DNA of 64,000 bases from Tragulus kanchil (taxonomy: Eukaryota; Chordata; Mammalia; Artiodactyla; Tragulidae), in assembly GCA_022376925.1 (NCBI GenBank), contig JAIOJX010000004.1, positions 129,295,123-129,359,122 on the forward strand, given 5' to 3'. The position numbers and the translations under genes were made by a program. Shown here piece by piece: positions 58,105-64,000 of the stretch. Position 1 is the first letter of the stretch; every line of letters starts with the position of its first letter. Under the pieces are notes generated by a model. That model worked only from the letters and a program-made list of their open reading frames with translations, was not told where the DNA came from and ran no database searches.

Positions 58105-59506
58105 CACATATACACACATATATATGCACACAGCCCCTAAATGTATCACTATTAAAGTTAGACAAGAAAACTTTTAAAATTTTTATGTTTAAATCAACAG
58201 CACTCAGAGACGATGAAAGCCAGTTACTAAAAAATTTATTGCTTAGTTAAAACTCAGTTTACAATTCAAAGGATTTTTAAAATCTCTGAGCTGTTATGAA
58301 GCTTTATGGGGTTTATAGTAGAGATGAAAACAGAAATAAAAAGATCTGACAAACAGAAAATGCCAAAGATATTTCCAGCATTATCAACACAGATTCTTTT
58401 TTTCGCTATCATTATTTTTTATCTTATTCCCAGAAGACTGACTTTAACTCATCGGCCTGAAAAGACAACTGTATCCTGGGGCCCCTTTCAAAATGTAAGC
58501 GCTTGATGAACAGTTTTAGTGAAAGAATATTATTTTATAATTGTTAAAAATAACAAGAATGCCCAAATGTGTATGAGATAGAAAATAACAGTGAATGGCT
58601 GATTACTAAACTGCTGAGGCACAAAAAAAAGAAAAAAAAAAAAAAATAAGAATGTAAACTCTATGAAGGCAGGAATTTTGGATAATCTACAGTAGTTCCA
58701 GTTCTCAGAGTAGTTCCTGCATATTGTACAGATTTACTAAATATTTATTGAATTAATAATTTTACCAGTACCTTTTATGAAAACAAGATAACCAATTTGT
58801 ATTATAACATCAGTGTAGATTTTCATTTTAACATTGGTAATCGAGAATCATTCCACCTAAAAATTCTTGTTTTACTATCTATAGATAAAAAAGTCCTTTT
58901 CAAAGCTTATTAATAAATCACAGAATTAGTCAGACTAATTATTTATTATTTTATCCATTCTTTCAGTGGTTATAGAATTCTATGATCCCTTCCAATACCA
59001 AAATTCATTTTATTCTAATCATAACCTAAACCCCCCCACCAAAAAAAATCTGAAATCTATTCAAATGGAATGTCAAAATATTATTTAAATTACTACAGAA
59101 GTAATTGTTCAACAACTGATGGATGGTTCTGGCTATTTCATGGTTTTCTCGCCTCTTTTAAAGGGAATTTTCTAGTTCTCTGCTTAGTCTTGCTTTATAT
59201 TACTGCCAAATCCTTGACTTTCAAAATCAAATCTACTGAAATGTCACAATAAACTGCACTATGTTTTTTACATTTTATACCAAAGATTTAGTTTATTTTA
59301 AAAACAAAATCTAATATGCATTGGAAAATATTGAGCTGGAATGTTGGCTAAAATGCTGTTTACTGCAAAGGCCCAATGTTTTATCAACTAACACTGAAGT
59401 TTAAATTACAGCTAAACTCAGGAAACTGACCTTCATAACATTTTAACATGATGTTTGTCTTTCGAAGGTGGTTTTCTTCTAAGAAAAGAGGACTTAAATG
59501 TCCTTG

Positions 59507-59512
59507 ACTTAC
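59507..59512 (-). promoter_or_regulatory. WDR70: WDR70 exon 5' splice donor
   Basis: On the minus strand the exon end ATGACG is followed directly by GTAAGT, the consensus U1-pairing donor. This fixes the 3' boundary of the exon at 59513. Confidence 0.9.
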
Positions 59513-59687
59513 CGTCATATTTCGGTCCCAGATCTGTATGCTCCCATTTTGGCAGGCAGCTGCTATGAGGTTTCCATCTCTACTATATGTGCACGTGGTA
59601 GGAATTACCTTTTTACCCTGCATTGTCCGCGGTTTAAACACACTTTTTTGCTTCTTTGGATTTTCAACTTCCCATGTCCTCACAGTC
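59513..59687 (-). CDS. WDR70: WDR70 internal coding exon (175 bp)
   Basis: The minus strand encodes 58 complete codons preceded by one base (G) that finishes a codon begun in the upstream exon. The peptide starts TVRTWEVENPKK and runs through a WD40 blade (SRDGNLIAAACQNGSIQIWD) to DRNMT, which I recognise as WDR70, a nuclear WD-repeat protein linked to chromatin and DNA-damage responses. The exon lies between an AG acceptor at 59688-59689, after a T-rich tract, and a GTAAGT donor at 59507-59512. It ends in phase 0. There is no stop or frameshift, so it looks like a functional exon and not a processed pseudogene. Reading past the donor adds non-homologous residues. No other WDR70 exon was recognised, which fits a gene with very long introns. 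Recognition is from memory of the family, not an alignment. Confidence 0.93.
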
Positions 59688-59720
59688 CTAACGAAAATAA
59701 GAATAAAAATAAGGAGATGG
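59688..59720 (-). promoter_or_regulatory. WDR70: WDR70 exon 3' splice acceptor and polypyrimidine tract
   Basis: Read on the minus strand, a T-rich stretch (TTATTTTTATTCTTATTTTC) leads to GTTAG and then the coding sequence GACTGTGAGG. The AG at 59688-59689 is the only acceptor that keeps the WDR70 frame. Confidence 0.85.
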
Positions 59721-60169
59721 TCATTTATAAAAAAGAAAGGATTTTAAAATACAAAAGAGTTCACAAAGACTTCACCTTTTAAGCATGTAAATCTAATCAA
59801 TGTTTTTTTAATTTTTAATATTTAAATGACTTTAATGTATTTAGATATTTTAAATAAAATGTGCATCATGTATTTAAATGAGATTATCTGCTGCAAAAAA
59901 GTCAACCATTCAAATTGTGTTGTCATGAAATCAAATAGCAAGAGGCAGATCCTACTTTAAATCTCTCAGAGTTCTTAGTTCTAACTCCCTAAAGCAGTAG
60001 CTTCCAAATAACTCTGATTACATATTCCAATCAGTAAAACTGTTGAATATAACATACCCCCACTTACACATGTTAATTTCTAAATTGTGTATATTAATGT
60101 ACTGTTATATAACATACACCAGAAATACACTGAAAAAAAAAAAAAAACTGGTCAGTAAAAAAGAATGAT

Positions 60170-60203
60170 GTGGATCTTCTCTGGCAGTCCAGTGGTTAAG
60201 AAA
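60170..60203 (+). mobile_element. Fragment of a tRNA-SINE head
   Basis: GATCTTCTCTGGCAGTCCAG and TGGTTAAGAAAG match the first ~30 bases of a CHR-like SINE, then L1 ORF2-like sequence follows at once. A SINE head joined to L1, or chance truncation. Confidence 0.5.
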
Positions 60204-60560
60204 GATCTCAAATCAATGACCTGAAATTCAAACTAGAAAAAGGAGAGAATATTAAAACTAAAAGTAGGAAAAGGAAGGAAATGAGAATAGAAATGAATAA
60301 AACAGAAAGTCAGTAGAGGAAAAAAAAAGCTGATTATTTGAGATCAATAAAATTAAAGAACTGCAAGCTAGAATGACTGAAAAGTAGAAACTGGAGACAA
60401 CCTCAAACATCCGTATCTTGAATGAAAGAGAAAATACAATTGTAGAGCTTACTAACATTAAAAGAATAAGGAAATTTAATGAATAAATTTATATAAATCC
60501 AATAATTCAGATGATATGAACAAATTTCCTTAAATGACAAACTATCAAAGTTCACTCAAT
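60204..60560 (+). mobile_element. L1 ORF2 fossil
   Basis: TCTCAAATCAATGACCTGAA, GATCAATAAAATTAAAGAAC and TTAAATGACAAACTATCAAA follow the order of L1 ORF2 text with deletions and stops. Partly re-read from 61413. Confidence 0.65.
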
Positions 60561-60699
60561 AAGAACAAAATAGAAACAGAATCATAGATACAAAGAACAA
60601 ACAGGTAGTTGCCAGAGGGGAGAAAGTGGGAGTAAGAGACAAATAGGTGAGGGAGATTAAGATGTAAACTTCCTAAGACAGAAAGGGAAAGAAATAAAG
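60561..60699 (+). mobile_element. Older L1 3'UTR fragment
   Basis: AATAGAAACAGAATCATAGA, AACAGGTAGTTGCCAGAGGG and GAGATTAAGATGTAAACTTC match an old L1 3'UTR. A young L1 3' end is inserted at its right edge. Confidence 0.65.
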
Positions 60700-60948
60700 A
60701 AATAGGGAGGGGGAAGCATGGATGGAGTAACATGGAAGCCTATACTGTTATGTGTGGAAAAGATAGCTAGTGTCATTGTGCTAAGGGAACAGGAGTGCTT
60801 ACAATGGCTTGGGGCGATGGTCTGGAGGGGTGGGATGGGGCGAGCTGGGGGGGTGGGGACCATGGATATGCATATGACTGATCTGGGAACATACATGTCT
60901 GTGAATAACAAAACTCTGTAAAACCTTTAAAATAAAGAATAATAATAA
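60700..60948 (+). mobile_element. Young L1 3'UTR insertion (same lineage as 49044)
   Basis: AATAGGGAGGGGGAAGCATG through TGGAAAAGATAGCTAGTGTC to AAACCTTTAAAATAAAGAAT, close to 50286-50520. 5'-truncated to the 3'UTR only. AAAGAAAT on both sides may be the TSD. Second assembly copy at 61782-62030. Confidence 0.78.
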
Positions 60949-60950
60949 AA

Positions 60951-61310
60951 AAGAAATATACCATATGTTATCATTTATATGTGGAATCTAAAATATGGCA
61001 CAAAGGAACTTACCTACAAAACATAAACAGACTCAGACATAGTGAACAGACTTGTGGTTGTCAGGGAAGGTCTCAGGATGGGGGAAGGATGGATGATCAG
61101 ATGCAAACTATTATATAGAGAATGAATAAACATCAAGGTCCTACTGTACACCACAGAGAACTACACTCAATATCCATGATTAACTATTATGGAAAATAAG
61201 AATATATGCATGTGTGTATGTATGTATGTATATGTAAAACTGAATCACTTCACTGCACAGTAGGAATCAACATATTGTAAATCAACTCTATTACAATAAA
61301 TTTTTTGGAA
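60951..61310 (+). mobile_element. L1 3'UTR fragment
   Basis: CATATGTTATCATTTATATG, AACAGACTTGTGGTTGTCAG and CATATTGTAAATCAACTCTA are the artiodactyl L1 3' end also seen at 10938, with a GTAT microsatellite near 61213. Re-read at 62033-62392 and from 63230. Confidence 0.78.
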
Positions 61311-62155
61311 ACTTCAGAGATATAAACTTCCAGTTGCCAAATAAATGAATCACAAGTATGAAATATACAGTCTAGGTAATACAGTCAATAATCTGGTAAT
61401 ATCTTTGTATAATGATTATTTGAGATCAATAAAATTAAAGAACTGCAAGCTAGAATGACTGAAAAGTAGAAACTGGAGACAACCTCAAACATCCGTATCT
61501 TGAATGAAAGAGAAAATACAATTGTAGAGCTTACTAACATTAAAAGAATAAGGAAATTTAATGAATAAATTTATATAAATCCAATAATTCAGATGATATG
61601 AACAAATTTCCTTAAATGACAAACTATCAAAGTTCACTCAATAAGAACAAAATAGAAACAGAATCATAGATACAAAGAACAAACAGGTAGTTGCCAGAGG
61701 GGAGAAAGTGGGAGTAAGAGACAAATAGGTGAGGGAGATTAAGATGTAAACTTCCTAAGACAGAAAGGGAAAGAAATAAAGAAATAGGGAGGGGGAAGCA
61801 TGGATGGAGTAACATGGAAGCCTATACTGTTATGTGTGGAAAAGATAGCTAGTGTCATTGTGCTAAGGGAACAGGAGTGCTTACAATGGCTTGGGGCGAT
61901 GGTCTGGAGGGGTGGGATGGGGGGAACTAGGGGGGTGGGGACCATGGATATGCATATGACTGATCTGGGAACATACATGTCTGTGAATAACAAAACTCTG
62001 TAAAACCTTTAAAATAAAGAATAATAATAAAAAAGAAATATACCATATGTTATCATTTATATGTGGAATCTAAAATATGGCACAAAGGAACTTACCTACA
62101 AAACATAAACAGACTCAGACATAGTGAACAGACTTGTGGTTGTCAGGGAAGGTCT

Positions 62156-64000
62156 CAGGATGGGGGAAGGATGGATGATCAGATGCAAACTATTATATAG
62201 AGAATGAATAAACATCAAGGTCCTACTGTACACCACAGAGAACTACACTCAATATCCATGATTAACTATTATGGAAAATAAGAATATATGCATGTGTGTA
62301 TGTATGTATGTATATGTAAAACTGAATCACTTCACTGCACAGTAGGAATCAACATATTGTAAATCAACTCTATTACAATAAATTTTTTGGAAACTTCAGA
62401 GATATAAACTTCCAGTTGCCAAATAAATGAATCACAAGTATGAAATATACAGTCTAGGTAATACAGTCAATAATCTGGTAATATCTTTGTATAATGACAG
62501 ATGGTAACTAGACTTACCCTTACATTTCATTTTGAAATGTACAGAAATATTTAATAATTGTGCTGTGAAATAGGAACTAACATAATGTTATAGCAAATTA
62601 TACTTCAAAAATAAACTAACAGAAATAGATTTATGGTTATCAGAGTTAGAAAAGGTTGGGAAGGAATGAATGAAGAAACCAGATGAAGGTAATCGAAAGG
62701 TACAAACTTCCAGTTATAAGATAAATTAAGTTCTAGGAATGCAGTGTACAACACGATAAATACAAATGAAACTGTGGTTGTTAAGAGGGTAAATTCTAAG
62801 TGTTCTCATCACAAAGAAAACAGTGTTTTCTATTTGTTTAACTTTGTATCTACATGAGATGATGAATGTTCACTAAGCCTATTGTAGTAATCACTTCATG
62901 ATGCATAAGTAAGTCAAATCATTATGCTCTACTCCTTAGACTTACACAGTGTTTCACGTCAATTACATCTCAAACTGGAGAAAAAAAGATTTAAAAAATC
63001 TGATACTGGGCCAAAGAGGGAGGTATGGAGAGAGGAAGGAACGAACTCTATATAAACACTTCCAGAAAACAGAACAGGAAACACCTCTCAACTTATTCTA
63101 CACCAGCATTACCCTGACGCCAAACTCAAAGTCACTACATGGAAATTATGCATACCCAAAGAACAGACACAAAATTCTTAACAAAATATCAGTGTATGAA
63201 ACTAGCAGAGTATAAAACTGATACTCTGACAGGATGGGGAAGGATGGATGATCAGAAGCAAACTATTATATAGAGAATGAATAAACATCAAGGTCCTACT
63301 GTACACCACAGAGAACTACACTCAATATCCATGATTAACTATTATGGAAAATAAGAATATATGCATGTGTGTATGTATGTATGTATATGTAAAACTGAAT
63401 CACTTCACTGCACAGTAGGAATCAACATATTGTAAATCAACTCTATTACAATAAATTTTTTGGAAACTTCAGAGATATAAACTTCCAGTTGCCAAATAAA
63501 TGAATCACAAGTATGAAATATACAGTCTAGGTAATACAGTCAATAATCTGGTAATATCTTTGTATAATGACAGATGGTAACTAGACTTACCCTTACATTT
63601 CATTTTGAAATGTACAGAAATATTTAATAATTGTGCTGTGAAATAGGAACTAACATAATGTTATAGCAAATTATACTTCAAAAATAAACTAACAGAAATA
63701 GATTTATGGTTATCAGAGTTAGAAAAGGTTGGGAAGGAATGAATGAAGAAACCAGATGAAGGTAATCGAAAGGTACAAACTTCCAGTTATAAGATAAATT
63801 AAGTTCTAGGAATGCAGTGTACAACACGATAAATACAAATGAAACTGTGGTTGTTAAGAGGGTAAATTCTAAGTGTTCTCATCACAAAGAAAACAGTGTT
63901 TTCTATTTGTTTAACTTTGTATCTACATGAGATGATGAATGTTCACTAAGCCTATTGTAGTAATCACTTCATGATGCATAAGTAAGTCAAATCATTATGC
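62156..64000. repeat. Direct duplication 22 (62156-62927 / 63230-64000, cut by window end)
   Basis: Sequence from 62156 restarts at 63230 (offset 1073-1074) and is still matching when the window ends. It overlaps duplication 21, so part of the L1 3'UTR occurs three times. Confidence 0.95.
62498..62995 (+). mobile_element. Old L1 3'UTR fragment
   Basis: AAACTTCCAGTTATAAGATA, TTCTAAGTGTTCTCATCACA and TATGATGCATAAGTAAGTC-like text recall old L1M-type 3' ends. Ends near CAATTACATCTCAAACTGGA. Re-read from 63571 on. Confidence 0.65.

Larger units (their letters stand above)
56900..59070. repeat. Direct duplication 20 (56900-57976 / 57977-59070)
   Basis: About 1.08-1.09 kb is repeated. The second copy has a CA array 6 bases longer and a longer A/G-rich run (58622-58645 region), so the copies may represent two alleles or noisy reads. 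Confidence 0.95.
1..59512 (-). other. WDR70: WDR70 intron(s) 3' of the exon
   Basis: This whole stretch lies downstream of the exon in the minus-strand gene. No further WDR70 peptide segment was recognised here, but a short exon could be missed by eye. It consists of interspersed repeats and non-coding sequence. Its length is inflated by about 20 of the direct duplications listed separately. Confidence 0.65.
60331..62497. repeat. Direct duplication 21 (60331-61412 / 61413-62497)
   Basis: A 1082-bp direct repeat of L1-derived sequence. A few substitutions lie in the G-rich 3'UTR run (60838-60850 versus 61920-61932). Confidence 0.95.
59688..64000 (-). other. WDR70: WDR70 intron 5' of the exon
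   Basis: Intronic sequence leading toward the preceding WDR70 exon, which lies beyond the right edge. Most of it from 60170 on is L1-derived. 59780-60165 is AT-rich sequence in which I see no gene. Confidence 0.75.

Noticed and set aside
1..64000. Genuine tandem segmental duplications or a new amplification mechanism
   Set aside because: Twenty-two events of the same length with error-like junctions are far better explained by assembly overlaps.

Overview
The window is nuclear DNA from a ruminant-type artiodactyl. It holds Bov-tA SINEs, CHR-type tRNA-derived SINEs, artiodactyl L1 3' ends, a mariner MITE starting TTGGGTTGGCC, and older mammalian fossils (MIR, L2, MLT1, MER-type hAT). No Bov-A2 dimer or BovB was recognised. 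Bov-tA without Bov-A2, plus a SINE family and an L1 3'UTR I cannot place in cattle or sheep, suggests an early-branching ruminant such as a chevrotain (Tragulidae). That is inference, not proof.

The only recognisable host coding sequence is one internal exon of WDR70 (WD repeat-containing protein 70) on the minus strand at 59513-59687, with clean splice sites. Everything else reads as WDR70 intron: about 4.3 kb on the 5' side of the exon and the remaining 59.5 kb on the 3' side. Other short open frames lie in repeats or look like chance.

The dominant structural feature is 22 direct duplications, each about 1.0-1.18 kb, that restart the preceding kilobase across the whole window. Copies are nearly identical (mostly homopolymer or microsatellite indels). 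Several junctions carry 10-70 bases of foreign or degraded sequence. The uniform length, the indifference to sequence content and the error-like copy ends point to untrimmed contig overlaps in the assembly rather than biology. Removing them would shorten the window by roughly 24 kb, to about 40 kb.

Layout: 1-14 kb is intron with a first unusual SINE, MIR, hAT, CHR and Bov-tA copies, a full SINE with target-site duplication (TSD) at 10633, an L1 3' end and an ancient LTR. 14-20 kb is an old L1 ORF2 fossil split by an MLT1 LTR. 20-34 kb is L1, MIR and Bov-tA fragments with CA/TA arrays. 34-39 kb holds a mariner MITE and an 862-bp solo LTR with an open frame in its U3. 39-47 kb holds Bov-tA, CHR and an antisense L1. 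47-54 kb is a dense cluster of the unusual SINE, one copy split by a young L1. 54-60 kb holds two Bov-tA copies, L2 and the WDR70 exon. 60-64 kb is a stack of L1 3' ends.

The strongest candidate for something undescribed is the SINE: a CHR-like tRNA head joined to an unfamiliar body with a GCGCATGCGC palindrome and a C-rich tail, at six independent loci, four with clear TSDs. The second is the solo LTR with its U3-internal reading frame.
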